Origin: a virus
Length of the DNA stretch: 45,600 nucleotides
IMG/VR virus record: IMGVR_UViG_3300046691_000114
Span: 1 to 45,600 of that record
Direction: 5' to 3' (one strand)
Both the position numbers and the translations under genes were made by a program. Below, one piece after another: positions 30,234 through 38,513 of this stretch (position 1 is the first letter of the stretch; every line of letters begins with the position of its first letter). The notes beneath the pieces were generated by a model. The model did no database searches. It was not told where the DNA came from and saw nothing but the letters and a program-made list of their open reading frames with translations.

Positions 30234-31202
30234 TTAGACCGCAGCGCGGATTTCGTAGATGCATTCCGGTCGCAGAATGCCATGGCCAACGGCCATCTTG
30301 GACACCATGAGGGTGCCCTGACGCCGGATGTCGTATTCCATCTCCGATGCCAGATCGAGGAGCTTAACGGTGCCCATCGCCTGCGGATGATAGAACAGAC
30401 CCGCAGTGTCAGACGCGTTCACAGCGTACTTGGCATTGTAATCGGGATACGGCGAACCAGCGGCAGTGTGATCAACAACGAGGTTGTTGGTCTTCACAAT
30501 CTGGAAGCCTGCAACGTTCTTGACGTTGGCGTTGGCGAACGAGCCGTTGTTGCCGGGGTTGTACCACAGGTTCAGCAGCTTATCGCTGTTGACCAGTGCG
30601 TAGTACGTCGCCGGGGAAACGAACAGGTAGCGGCCATCCTCAGGGATATTGAGGTTGTCAAACTTCACGGCAGCGTTGAACGCGGCTGCGATGATATCCG
30701 ACACAGCCGGGGTTACGCCGATCTTCACCGAGGAAGCATCGCCCTGACCGATAGCACCCTTGCCGAGGCCACCCGCGCCAGTATCACGCGCGGCCTTAAC
30801 GGCGAGCGAGAACAGGTTGCGGTCATAGGTCTGTGCAAGAGCATCGCCCATCTGGCGCGAATACTCCGAGCGAACCTCAAACTGGCTCATTGCTTCGTCA
30901 ATGCGAGCAATGAACGTGTCCGAGATCAGCAAGTCATCGATGGTGATGACCTTCTCATCCTGCTGGATGATGTCGCCGGTGATTTCAGCACCCGGCGTGT
31001 GGTAGGTGGCCTTGGTCTTGCCGATGGCAGGAAACTGAGCCGACTTACCCGAGGAAAGGCTGCGAACGCGAACCTTATCCTTCATGATGGTCTTGGTATT
31101 AAAGGTGGTCAGGACTTCGCCCGAGAACACCTTGAGGAATAGTGCCCGTGCGTCGCCAGTGCCAAGGGCCTGACCGACGCGGGAGGGAGTGGCATTCGCC
31201 AT
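30234..31202 (-). CDS. major capsid protein (T7 gp10A-like)
   Basis: A 322-residue capsid protein of the T7 gp10 HK97-fold family. Typical segments are ALFLKVFSGEVLTTF at the start, AQFPAIGKTKATYHTPG in the E-loop region, ITIDDLLISDTFIARIDEAM in the spine helix, RYLFVSPATYYALV in the A-domain and a C-terminal ILRPECIYEIRA. No frameshifted 10B extension is evident because a strong terminator follows. ATG at 31202; the Shine-Dalgarno is weak (AAGG, 13 nt). Expected to be the most highly expressed gene. Confidence 0.96.
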   Translation of the reverse strand: MANATPSRVGQALGTGDARALFLKVFSGEVLTTFNTKTIMKDKVRVRSLSSGKSAQFPAIGKTKATYHTPGAEITGDIIQQDEKVITIDDLLISDTFIARIDEAMSQFEVRSEYSRQMGDALAQTYDRNLFSLAVKAARDTGAGGLGKGAIGQGDASSVKIGVTPAVSDIIAAAFNAAVKFDNLNIPEDGRYLFVSPATYYALVNSDKLLNLWYNPGNNGSFANANVKNVAGFQIVKTNNLVVDHTAAGSPYPDYNAKYAVNASDTAGLFYHPQAMGTVKLLDLASEMEYDIRRQGTLMVSKMAVGHGILRPECIYEIRAAV

Positions 31203-31340
31203 AGTGTGTGTAGTACCTTATTGAGTTGCTGTTATTGTTTTTGTTGCGCACTCTCAGGCCGTCTAAAGTTGTCCAACTACACATTCCCCGCAGGGTGCGT
31301 GGTCGGGCTTCTTCGGTCGTCAATTGCTTTGGTAGTTCTG
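31203..31340. other. intergenic region before the capsid gene
   Basis: These 138 bp separate the HNH gene from the capsid gene. No gene or intrinsic terminator is convincing. In T7 a strong phi-10 promoter is placed here, so a phage promoter is expected, but the GGGGCAC(S)TACACCCAT motif is absent. Confidence 0.35.
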
Positions 31341-31586
31341 CTAGTCCCGCTTGGGCTGCTTTATTCTGTTTGCATGCCGGGATAGGATTTGCAGGTTAGA
31401 GGTACGGTTGGCGTTCTTTGCGCCAGCGGTTGCCAGTGGTTTGACGTGGTCAACCTCTTTGCCCTTGAGGGCTTTGTTTCCGTACTTCTTAATCATCAAC
31501 CGCCGCGCTCGCTTTCTCATGATGTTAGCGAGGCGACGCTTGGGTGTTCGCGAAGCCGAGTATTCAGCTTCGTAGTCGCGGGCCAT
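31341..31586 (-). CDS. HNH endonuclease, 81 aa
   Basis: A small free-standing HNH nuclease. The signature EVDHVKPLATAG (Asp-His then the loop) and the following NRTSNLQILSRHAN (Asn and His of the motif) are clear; the N-terminal 35 residues are very basic and probably bind DNA. It lies between scaffold and capsid, a place where T7-like phages do not need a gene. It is therefore probably a mobile (homing-type) insertion or a DNA-processing nuclease. Confidence 0.85.
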   Translation of the reverse strand: MARDYEAEYSASRTPKRRLANIMRKRARRLMIKKYGNKALKGKEVDHVKPLATAGAKNANRTSNLQILSRHANRIKQPKRD

Positions 31587-31595
31587 TCGTGATCC

Positions 31596-32402
31596 TTAGA
31601 AAATGTCGGATCGGCCTAGCTTTGTTTCCACTTCCTTACGGAATGCGGGATCGTTCTGATAACGGGGATCGCCCATATCCTTCTCAAGCTGCGCAATCGA
31701 GGAGTAGCTAGCCTGAGAGGTCTTTGGGACAGTCTGCCCGCGTACCGTTGCGGATGGCTCAAAGCCAACGGAACCGTCATACTGAGCCTTAAGGCCGCGA
31801 ATGGCGAACATGATAGAACCCATGTCCGTGCCGTTTACGGTCTTGTTGAACGCGGTGACTTCGGCGGGGCTGAGAGATTCACCAGCCCATGCGATCATCG
31901 CGCTATACGCTTCCTCGCCGCCTACGCTGTCATAGACAGCCGTGGTGCGCTGAGCGAGGATTGCCTCCTGACCCTGTTCAAACTGTTTTACCAGCTCCTT
32001 AGGGTAACCGGCTTTCTCCAGAGCGCTGTAGTCAGCGTCATCGAGGGCGCCATTCTGCAAATACTTGGTCGAGAGGGAGTTGAGATCGAGGCCAGCTTTC
32101 TTTGTGGCTTCGTCGGCTACCTTGCGAGCTTCGGTCTGATCGCCGGGCTGCGGCTCATCATCCGTCTCATCATCGCCGTCTTTTGGATCGGTCTCATCTT
32201 TCTTACTGCCGAGCTTCTTTTCAAGCTCCTCATAAGCCTTAGCCAGGTCTTCGCCCTGCTTAAACTTTTCGGGTAACCACGCTGGGCGGTCACCATCCTG
32301 AGGGACTACGGGAGCTGCATCCAGCTTCGCGGCTTCTTCCTCAAGAGTCGGTCGGACATCACCCTTTGCGGCGTCAATCGACACCGATAGCGTTTCAGAC
32401 AA
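31596..32402 (-). CDS. capsid assembly scaffolding protein (T7 gp9-like)
   Basis: A 268-residue acidic scaffold directly before HNH and capsid. The middle (about 60-110) is extremely rich in Asp/Glu/Lys, and the C-terminal LEKDMGDPRYQNDPAFRKEVETKL is the conserved capsid-contacting helix of T7-type scaffolds. The start is a TTG at 32402 with AAGGA 6 nt upstream. It guides prohead assembly and then leaves the head. Confidence 0.92.
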   Translation of the reverse strand: MSETLSVSIDAAKGDVRPTLEEEAAKLDAAPVVPQDGDRPAWLPEKFKQGEDLAKAYEELEKKLGSKKDETDPKDGDDETDDEPQPGDQTEARKVADEATKKAGLDLNSLSTKYLQNGALDDADYSALEKAGYPKELVKQFEQGQEAILAQRTTAVYDSVGGEEAYSAMIAWAGESLSPAEVTAFNKTVNGTDMGSIMFAIRGLKAQYDGSVGFEPSATVRGQTVPKTSQASYSSIAQLEKDMGDPRYQNDPAFRKEVETKLGRSDIF

Positions 32403-32411
32403 TTGTATTCC

Positions 32412-34034
32412 TTATTGGCCAGCCGGTGCGGCTTGGTCCTGCTGTTGCATAGCCTGATCACCCATCGACTTAACGAGATTGGGTGCGGCCTTTCCAGCTA
32501 GCTGCGCAAGCATACCTTCTTGCTGCTGCTGCTGTGCTTGTTGCTGTTCAGCCTGAATCTGTTCAGGCGTCTTAACGATGTCGGCGGGGTCAATACCGAG
32601 CGCCGATGCGACGTGACTAATGAATCCCTCAGGTTTAAGGAATTGAGCCATGACTTGCGGGCCTAGTGGCTGTAGCACCTGTAGGAAGGTGGTGTACTTC
32701 TGCAAATCATGCCCGCGCCCAAGTGCCTCCAGACCCGTAATGATTACGGGGTTGATGACACCCTTAGGAAGGGCGGGGATCTTCTTAGCCTTGGTCATCC
32801 GGTCCATGACGCGGACAACGAATGGATACTGGAACTCTTGCGCCAGAATCGAATAGACACCACCAAGGGCGTCCTCCAGCTCGCTAGCCATAAAGCGAAC
32901 TTCCTCAGCGGTCACTCGTTCGGCTTGACGCTGAACCGAGCTGTTCATGAGGAAGGCCATTGCTAGCCGGGTCTGGATTTCCTTTGCAGCGTTTGACGCG
33001 ATGCTAAGGTCTGCCTGCTTTTCCGATTGAACGGCTTTGACATCATCGGGCTTACCAATGATCACGTCGCCGTTTTCGGCTTTCTCAAAGGCGTCTAGCT
33101 TTGTGAGGCCGTTTGGATTGAGCAGATAGATAACGCGGGCGGCTACTGCGCTGCCTTCAACGATGGCTTTGCTGAGGCCTTCAAGGCTGATCAGATCGCC
33201 AAGGTATTCTTCAACGTAAGAACGGCCATAATCTTCGCCGTCAACCGTGTTCCAACGCAACGCCATGAAAGGCGGTTTATCGATAGGCCATGCGCCATCC
33301 GAGCCGGGAACGCGAATACCGTTCAGCTCTTGATAGCCACGCCAACGCGGCTCGCCATCGGCTGGATCGGTGCGATACCAGCGCGTATAAAGTTTGATCG
33401 TCCTGTCAGGACTTTCGGGATTGGTCCCGCCATCCCTTTTCGCCTTCTCCTCCAGCGTTTCGGTCTGGAGCAGCAAGTCACGTTCTTTCTTAGACAACGC
33501 CATGGGCGACAACTCATCTTCTGCGATGGTGTCAATGACGTTGCCGTGTACGTCCCGTTTGGTAACGTAGCTGTCGAGACGATGGACGCGAACGCCGCCG
33601 TCCTTAGGCATTGATAGCAGGACGTTACCGCCAACGATCAGATGCTTAAGTGCCAGGAACACGGGGGACCGTGAACCGCTTGATTCGATTTCGGACATCA
33701 CGGCTCGCTCAATCTTGGCGAGGCCTTCGTCCACAACCTGCTTACCGTTATCTTTTGCGAGAACGTCAGCGGTGAAGTCGTCTACTTCAAGTCGAAAGAA
33801 TGGTGCATTGGGGGGGAAAAGGGCAAGCAATAGCTTGCTGGCGAGGTTGTTGACACCTCTAGCTCCGACACCTTGCCACGGCGTATAATACACAGTGGAC
33901 TTGCTATGTCCCGCAGGGGGGATCAGCGTAGGGATTGTGATTTCTGCACAGCGGCGAGCGCGGTCCAGAAATGTAAGGCGGTCGGCTTCGAGCATGCCAT
34001 AACGCTTTTCCAGCGTCATGCTCAGCTCAGTCAT
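32412..34034 (-). CDS. portal / head-tail connector protein (T7 gp8-like)
   Basis: A 540-residue portal protein (T7 gp8 has 536). The N-terminal RARRCAEITIPTLIPP and YYTPWQGVGARGVNNLASKLLLALFPP block, the central ARVIYLLNPNG and the later ERVTAEEVRFMASELEDALGGVYS helix are family landmarks. The C-terminus is Gln-rich (QQQAQQQQQEG), as in many portals. The ATG at 34034 has AAGGA 6 nt upstream. It forms the dodecameric ring through which DNA passes. Confidence 0.97.
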   Translation of the reverse strand: MTELSMTLEKRYGMLEADRLTFLDRARRCAEITIPTLIPPAGHSKSTVYYTPWQGVGARGVNNLASKLLLALFPPNAPFFRLEVDDFTADVLAKDNGKQVVDEGLAKIERAVMSEIESSGSRSPVFLALKHLIVGGNVLLSMPKDGGVRVHRLDSYVTKRDVHGNVIDTIAEDELSPMALSKKERDLLLQTETLEEKAKRDGGTNPESPDRTIKLYTRWYRTDPADGEPRWRGYQELNGIRVPGSDGAWPIDKPPFMALRWNTVDGEDYGRSYVEEYLGDLISLEGLSKAIVEGSAVAARVIYLLNPNGLTKLDAFEKAENGDVIIGKPDDVKAVQSEKQADLSIASNAAKEIQTRLAMAFLMNSSVQRQAERVTAEEVRFMASELEDALGGVYSILAQEFQYPFVVRVMDRMTKAKKIPALPKGVINPVIITGLEALGRGHDLQKYTTFLQVLQPLGPQVMAQFLKPEGFISHVASALGIDPADIVKTPEQIQAEQQQAQQQQQEGMLAQLAGKAAPNLVKSMGDQAMQQQDQAAPAGQ

Positions 34035-34042
34035 TTAGTTCC

Positions 34043-34267
34043 TTAGGTCGGAATGGTCAGGCCAGTGCTAGACCCTGAGCCGGTCGTGTCCGAGCCAATG
34101 CCGAGGCCAGAAGTGCGATACTTCTTTGTGCCAGCAGCCTGATTAGCGAGGTCATCGGATTGTTTCGGTGCCGTGGTCTGCGGTGCGGCTTGTTCAAGGA
34201 CAGGCGGCGGGGCAGGCGGCGGCGCGGGTGCTGGTGCAACCGGCGCGGAGTCTCCTCCAAAACACAT
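34043..34267 (-). CDS. small Pro-rich tail/virion assembly protein (T7 gp7.3-like position)
   Basis: The 74-residue protein starts MCFGGDSAP and is dominated by a Pro/Ala stretch (APAPAPPPAPPPV). A Gly/Ser/Thr-rich tail (SGLGIGSDTTGSGS) follows. Proteins of this look and location directly before the portal occur in T7-like phages (gp7.3 is a tail protein). Assignment is from position and composition only. Confidence 0.6.
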   Translation of the reverse strand: MCFGGDSAPVAPAPAPPPAPPPVLEQAAPQTTAPKQSDDLANQAAGTKKYRTSGLGIGSDTTGSGSSTGLTIPT

Positions 34268-34275
34268 TTGTTGTA

Positions 34276-34479
34276 TTACTTCCTGAGTATGTTTTCGTTT
34301 TGAATGTCGTGTAGGCGTTGAAGGTGTCTAACGACATCAGCGCTGCCACGGTGAAACCAAATCTCGCGATCACTATCGCTTAGTTCTGGTAGGCGGTCAG
34401 GGAACAGCCGGTGAAGGTACGTCAGCAAGTCCGCTGAGACGTGAGGGGTCCGGTCATCCCGTTGTAGGCTTGAGGCCAC
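34276..34479 (-). CDS. hypothetical protein, 67 aa
   Basis: The product is not recognised. A GTG at 34479 gives 67 residues; part of the frame overlaps the upstream metallopeptidase gene. Two amphipathic helices (ADLLTYLHRLFPDRLP and ADVVRHLQRLHDIQNEN) around a WFHRG centre suggest a small helical protein. Confidence 0.5.
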   Translation of the reverse strand: MASSLQRDDRTPHVSADLLTYLHRLFPDRLPELSDSDREIWFHRGSADVVRHLQRLHDIQNENILRK

Positions 34480-34810
34480 GTTTGATCCAAGTAAGCAGTT
34501 TGAGGTTGTCACGAAATAGCGCGATGAGGCCGCGTTCATAGCCAACAACGATTGTTTCCTCTACGTCACCAACAATGCCGGCGAGCGCTTCATTGTCATA
34601 GATGACGTGAAGCAACTCGTGTAGGACAATGCCAACGCAGAAGGGGGCATCTGGCATTTGGTCAGGCCAGATTGTTATCTGGTACTTGTCAAATTCCGTG
34701 ATGCCCCAATCATCGTTTTCGCCTGATGCTACCACCACACGCCAATCGTAAGCGCCAACCTTCACCTTGCGGGGCAAGGTGGTTAGGAGCGCTTCAATTG
34801 ATGTGTGCAT
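34454..34810 (-). CDS. small zincin-like metallopeptidase-fold protein, 118 aa
   Basis: A 118-residue protein with HELLHVIYD (HExxH, about 64-68) within a helix, preceded by beta strands YQITIWP. An EE in VGDVEETIVVGYERG may serve as third ligand. The gene starts at ATG 34810, sharing a base with the RNR stop. The fold resembles the minimal zincins (SprT/ImmA-like) seen in many phages. The substrate is unknown; a role in host takeover or structural processing is possible. Confidence 0.7.
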   Translation of the reverse strand: MHTSIEALLTTLPRKVKVGAYDWRVVVASGENDDWGITEFDKYQITIWPDQMPDAPFCVGIVLHELLHVIYDNEALAGIVGDVEETIVVGYERGLIALFRDNLKLLTWIKRGLKPTTG

Positions 34811-36462
34811 TAGACGCCGCAGCTACCGCCACGGTTGGTAATCGAGCAGATATCGTGCATCGCTACGCTTTCCTCAAACTCTTGTCCGAGAGTGGCCTGA
34901 GCCTCAGCGTATGAAACAGGGGTGAGAGGCTGACCACCACGAGCGCCATCAGCATAGCAAGTGAAACCGCGCAGCCGATGGGCGTAACGAGCCAGACACT
35001 CAGCAAAGGGGCGAACGGTATCAGGGTTGTTATGCTTACTGCCCCAAGCCGGGAGATTGATGGTCGAGGAAATCGACTGATCCACATAGTCTTGAATGTC
35101 CGCTTGGAACTTGATGCGCCTTTCGTATTGCGTGGCAAGATCGAGCGCAGATTCAATGCCATCTGGCTGAGCATCGTAAACATTGATTAGTTCCTGCGCC
35201 GCGCTGTCCACCACATACTGGTAATGCCAGCGTGTGCCTTTCAGGTAGCGGCGTTTATAGGCTACGGCAAAGAGGGGTTCGATTCCGGTAGTGGTGCCAG
35301 CAAGGATACCAATCGTGCCAGTGGGTGCGATGGCCCGCTTTGCGACGGGACGCGACACCGAAAGGTAATCAGCCCATGAGGCTGAGGTGTCATCACTGAT
35401 CCCACGATATACGCTGAGCCATCTATGCAGCTCCGGTGTAACTTCATATTCTGATCCACGCTTGATAAGCCATTCATGAATGCCCATCAGGCCGAGGCCG
35501 AGACGACGGTTCTTTTCCCGCGTTTCGTAGACCTTGGCGTAGGGAAGCTGCGCCTTGAGGGTGCCGCAGATGAGAAACATCGTTGCTAGTTCGGTGATGT
35601 CCCGCAGCTCCGCGATGTCCTCTATTCGCCCCAAGTTGAGACTGCCGAGGTTGCACACGTCGGAATCGTCCGCCGATGTTACTTCCGTGCAGGCGTTCCT
35701 CAGCGTCTCCTTCTCCTTGTCGAAAAAGTTGAACGAGAAGCCGGGTTCGGCGGTCTCCAGAGCTTGGGCGATGTTCTGCATGAACACGTCCCCCAATTCG
35801 CCGGTCTTCCAATAGTTCTCCAGCCATGCGGTATCGTAGTTGACGGAAATGTTGGTCATGTCGAGCGGGGCAGGGAAATTGAAATCGTCCTGCTTAACAT
35901 CCCAAAGGGATTGCCCGGTCTTACCAACCGCCATGTTTTTCCAGTCCTTAGCGGCCAGAAATGCGTTGATGTCGCCATGCTGCCAGTTGAGCGACGCATA
36001 GATAGCCGAGCGGCGTGAACCACCCTGCATAACCCTGCGGCCAATCTCATTGAGCATCATCATTTTCGGGATGGGGCCTGAGGCCTGCCCGCCAGTGCGG
36101 CCAAGCGGTGCGCCTTCGGCGCGGTACACCGAGTAATCAGCACCAATGCCACCACCTGTCATAAGGCAGCTTTCCGCCTTCCAAGAGAGGTTAGCCCAAT
36201 CTTCGCGGGTATCTTCCTCTGCCTTAAGCAGGTAGCAGTTGTTGTAGAACTTGGCGTCGCGGCCTGCATAGTAGAGATAGCGGCCACCCGGAATGAACTT
36301 CATTTGCTGCATATAGACAGCAAGCTGTTCAACATCAGTCTTGGACATATAGTCCGCGCACACGTCATGTGCCAGGACACGGCAAAGGTCGTCCCAAGTC
36401 TCGCAACCATCATGGCGATATTTTTGATTGAATATCGTCTCTGAGAATTGCGAGCGGAACAT
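34810..36462 (-). CDS. nrdJ: adenosylcobalamin-dependent (class II) ribonucleotide reductase
   Basis: A 550-residue RNR that makes dNTPs from ribonucleotides. The thiyl-site motif NACTE gives Asn256, Cys258 and Glu260; the redox pair is Cys76 (NNCYLLK) and Cys270 (DVCNLGSLNL); APTGTIGILAGTTTGIEP is the conserved substrate loop; a C-terminal CSITNRGGSCGV provides the reducing cysteines. There is no NrdB partner or activase nearby, which fits the B12-dependent class. Related enzymes occur in marine and rhizobial podoviruses. The ATG at 36462 follows the MazG gene by 23 bp. The phage depends on host cobalamin. Confidence 0.92.
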   Translation of the reverse strand: MFRSQFSETIFNQKYRHDGCETWDDLCRVLAHDVCADYMSKTDVEQLAVYMQQMKFIPGGRYLYYAGRDAKFYNNCYLLKAEEDTREDWANLSWKAESCLMTGGGIGADYSVYRAEGAPLGRTGGQASGPIPKMMMLNEIGRRVMQGGSRRSAIYASLNWQHGDINAFLAAKDWKNMAVGKTGQSLWDVKQDDFNFPAPLDMTNISVNYDTAWLENYWKTGELGDVFMQNIAQALETAEPGFSFNFFDKEKETLRNACTEVTSADDSDVCNLGSLNLGRIEDIAELRDITELATMFLICGTLKAQLPYAKVYETREKNRRLGLGLMGIHEWLIKRGSEYEVTPELHRWLSVYRGISDDTSASWADYLSVSRPVAKRAIAPTGTIGILAGTTTGIEPLFAVAYKRRYLKGTRWHYQYVVDSAAQELINVYDAQPDGIESALDLATQYERRIKFQADIQDYVDQSISSTINLPAWGSKHNNPDTVRPFAECLARYAHRLRGFTCYADGARGGQPLTPVSYAEAQATLGQEFEESVAMHDICSITNRGGSCGV

Positions 36463-36485
36463 AGGGTTTACGTTGGAACGATAGG

Positions 36486-36869
36486 TCAGCGGTTGTCTCC
36501 AGAACCAGAAATCACGCCACGGGTCTTGCGATCCATGAGCTTACGAATGTTGATGTCTGCGATTTCGGAGAGGGTCAGGCCAAGGTCATCAGCCAGAACG
36601 GCGAGATACCAAAGGACATCGCCCAATTCCTTAGCCAGCTCAGCGCGGTCTAAGGTGCGTCCATCGCGGATGTGTTTCTTGACCTTCTCCGCAACCTCGC
36701 CAGCCTCTCCACAGAGGCCCAAGGTCGGATAGGAAATCGCTGCATCTTTCGGATAGATAGCGAATGAGATAGCCGCAGCCTGATAGGCGTCGATATCGGG
36801 GATGTTTTCAAGGAACACGCGGGCGTCATAATGCTCCACGCCGAGGAGGTCGGATGGTGTAGGGGTCAT
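36486..36869 (-). CDS. MazG-like nucleotide pyrophosphohydrolase
   Basis: A 127-residue all-helical NTP pyrophosphohydrolase. The MazG metal-binding helices are visible: GEAGEVAEKVKKHI (ExxE) and KELGDVLWYLAVLADDLG (ExxxD), followed by LSEIADINIRKL. I chose the ATG at 36869 because it overlaps the stop of the microprotein gene upstream (ATGA). It probably hydrolyses non-canonical or regulatory nucleotides and lies next to RNR in the nucleotide-metabolism block. Confidence 0.9.
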   Translation of the reverse strand: MTPTPSDLLGVEHYDARVFLENIPDIDAYQAAAISFAIYPKDAAISYPTLGLCGEAGEVAEKVKKHIRDGRTLDRAELAKELGDVLWYLAVLADDLGLTLSEIADINIRKLMDRKTRGVISGSGDNR

Positions 36870-36958
36870 TTCAGAACTTTGTGAGCTAACCACCCGCCGA
36901 GACAGACTATGGCCGTCCCGGCGGTGCAGTAGGTGATAACTAAGAGGAAGGTGGTCAG
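36866..36958 (-). CDS. possible single-span membrane peptide, 30 aa
   Basis: The frame has one long hydrophobic segment (TTFLLVITYCTAGTAIVCLGG) and a basic end (AHKVLK). It begins with CTG overlapping the previous stop and its own stop overlaps the MazG start (ATGA). No ATG, GTG or TTG is available, so initiation at CTG must be assumed. The architecture matches the 24-aa peptide at 37200-37274. Confidence 0.35.
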   Translation of the reverse strand: MTTFLLVITYCTAGTAIVCLGGWLAHKVLK

Positions 36959-37203
36959 TTGACCGTCTCATCCTCGTCGGTCAGCATGTGGTCGAGAACC
37001 TGCCGCAGGTATTCAGCCTGCAACACGGTGATAACGATCACGTCGCCGCCGTTGGTGTCGGGGTGGTGCTGACGAAGGGTGACCGTAGGGCCACGCTCTT
37101 TGAAATGGATTTCTACGTCAGCGTCGCGGCCTGCATCATCGAGGATCGTGACGACAGTATCCGCGCCATGGTGTTCCATGGTGACCATGTGTTGGTCGGT
37201 CAT
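36955..37203 (-). CDS. hypothetical protein, 82 aa
   Basis: The product is not recognised. I chose the ATG at 37203 because it overlaps the stop of the membrane microgene (ATGA) and has GAAGAAG upstream. It is an acidic alpha/beta protein with beta segments (TVVTILDD, ADVEIHFKERGPTVTL), then IVITVLQAEYLRQVLDHML and an acidic end. Confidence 0.6.
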   Translation of the reverse strand: MTDQHMVTMEHHGADTVVTILDDAGRDADVEIHFKERGPTVTLRQHHPDTNGGDVIVITVLQAEYLRQVLDHMLTDEDETVN

Positions 37204-37274
37204 GTGCGCTTCTTCTTGTGTGCGATGAGACAGCCGATAGCGATCAGCAAGGCGAGGGAGATAATGACGTTCAC
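37200..37274 (-). CDS. single-span membrane peptide, 24 aa
   Basis: A GTG at 37274 overlaps the stop of the upstream gene (TAGTG) with GAGG at 6-9 nt, and the stop overlaps the next start (ATGA). The peptide is one hydrophobic span (NVIISLALLIAIGCLIA) with a basic tail (HKKKRT). Coupling on both sides supports expression. The function is unknown. Confidence 0.5.
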   Translation of the reverse strand: MNVIISLALLIAIGCLIAHKKKRT

Positions 37275-37528
37275 TATTCAACCTCAGCCGGGGTGGTCAG
37301 CGTGTATTTGCTGTTGCGGGTTTCAATCTCGCCGGTCACCTTGTCGTGAGTCATCACATAGGAGGTATGGCCAGCGAACCCCTGAAACTCAGGATGGTCC
37401 TCAAAGAAACCCCAAATGACGTAGCCGAGGCCGGGTGCGCCGGGGACGTGTTCCTTGTACCAATCGCGGATATTGCCCTTGTGGTCCTTTGCATCGGACT
37501 TCACGCGGGGCGGGACTTTGGTTTTCAT
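37274..37528 (-). CDS. hypothetical protein, 84 aa
   Basis: The product is not recognised. The ATG at 37528 overlaps the DUF3310 gene stop (ATGA). It is basic at the N-terminus (KTKVPPRVKSDAKDHKGN) and aromatic in the middle (YVIWGFFEDHPEFQGFAG), then a beta-rich end. Confidence 0.6.
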   Translation of the reverse strand: MKTKVPPRVKSDAKDHKGNIRDWYKEHVPGAPGLGYVIWGFFEDHPEFQGFAGHTSYVMTHDKVTGEIETRNSKYTLTTPAEVE

Positions 37529-37770
37529 AGTTCGGTTTCGCCGTTCAATTCGTTGATACGCATCTGGCACATACGGACAGCCTTGTTCAGATCGGTGATT
37601 TCCGATTGAACCGCGTCCATGCCGTCATAGATTTTGAAGCCCGCGCGAGCGATGTACTTGATGGGATTACCCCGCCAAAATTCCATCTTGTTGCGCATGA
37701 TGAAGGTGATGGGTTCGATAGCCCATCGCGTGTAGTGCGCGGGCTTAACGATTACGTCGCTGGCTTCCAT
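37525..37770 (-). CDS. DUF3310 protein (related to the C-terminal part of T7 gp1.7)
   Basis: An 81-residue protein with the DUF3310 pattern: VKPAHYTRW, then EPITFI, then FWRGNPIKYIARAG, ending with a helix (AVQSEITDLNKAVRM). In T7 this domain forms the C-terminal part of gp1.7, a nucleotide kinase. The separate kinase domain is absent here, so the activity is uncertain. It lies directly after the exonuclease, which it overlaps. Confidence 0.8.
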   Translation of the reverse strand: MEASDVIVKPAHYTRWAIEPITFIMRNKMEFWRGNPIKYIARAGFKIYDGMDAVQSEITDLNKAVRMCQMRINELNGETEL

Positions 37771-38513
37771 AGCCGTATCTTTCCGGTGTCGTTGTTGTAG
37801 TTGTCATGGCGCAAGAGGTAGGCCATGCGAGCCTGTAGCAACGCGTCAGCCTCAGTGAGGCCCTTCGCGGCGTAGGCGTTGAGGATGGCCTGCCACACGT
37901 CAGCCCAATAGGAGGCCGGGTTAGCGTTCAGCGTGACCTTTGCGAGGATCTTTTCAGCCCCTACAGGACCGACGCCGGGACAGCCGGGATAGTTATCCAC
38001 GGTGTCTCCGGTGAGAACCTGAGAGAGGAATGTCAGCTCAGCCAAATCGGCATCCTGATCAACCTCAACCCCATCGATAAGATGGGGGCCAGGAATCTGC
38101 ATCATGTCTTTATCGATAGACCAGATGACGTGCTTTCCGATATCACGGGTGGCAAGGATGCCCATCACGTCGTCAGCCTCTAGCCGGGGTCGATACCGGC
38201 AGCGCTTCTTTTCAGTCTCGTGGATACCGCGAACGAATGGCCAGTAGCCGACAGGCTTACGGGCGGTGCGGTTGGCCTTGTATTCAGGATTGAGTTGCTT
38301 GCGGAAGTTACCCTTCTCAGGATCAGACCAGCAAAGGAGGTAATCCGTTTGCGTTGTCGCTTCCATCAGCTCATCAATTTTTTCCTTGAATTTCGGGCGA
38401 ACATCATTCAGGTCGCAGTAGAGCTGCCATTCGTCAGTCTCAAACTCTACTTCGCGTTGACATGCCGCAACGGCATGCATCGCGATAATGTCAGCGTCGA
38501 TCAGTAGCGCCAT
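37752..38513 (-). CDS. 5'-3' exonuclease (T7 gp6-like, FEN/PIN family)
   Basis: A 253-residue exonuclease that removes primers and degrades host DNA. N-terminal LLIDADIIAMHAV holds the first acidic residue. RLEADDVMGILAT and WSIDKDMMQIPG supply the metal-binding acidic cluster. The helix-3-turn-helix DNA clamp is TGDTVDNYPGCPGVGPVGAE. T7 gp6 has 300 residues. ATG at 38513. It lies next to DNA polymerase, as in T7. Confidence 0.92.
   Translation of the reverse strand: MALLIDADIIAMHAVAACQREVEFETDEWQLYCDLNDVRPKFKEKIDELMEATTQTDYLLCWSDPEKGNFRKQLNPEYKANRTARKPVGYWPFVRGIHETEKKRCRYRPRLEADDVMGILATRDIGKHVIWSIDKDMMQIPGPHLIDGVEVDQDADLAELTFLSQVLTGDTVDNYPGCPGVGPVGAEKILAKVTLNANPASYWADVWQAILNAYAAKGLTEADALLQARMAYLLRHDNYNNDTGKIRLWKPAT

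Noticed and set aside
30159-31142. 327-aa plus-strand open frame antisense to the capsid gene
   Set aside because: It is a shadow of codon bias in the capsid gene; the minus-strand frame matches T7 gp10, and the antisense frame has no ribosome site and would cross the terminator.
31099-31323. 74-aa minus-strand frame over the capsid start
   Set aside because: It runs into the capsid gene in another frame and has a low-complexity Asn-rich middle; no ribosome site.
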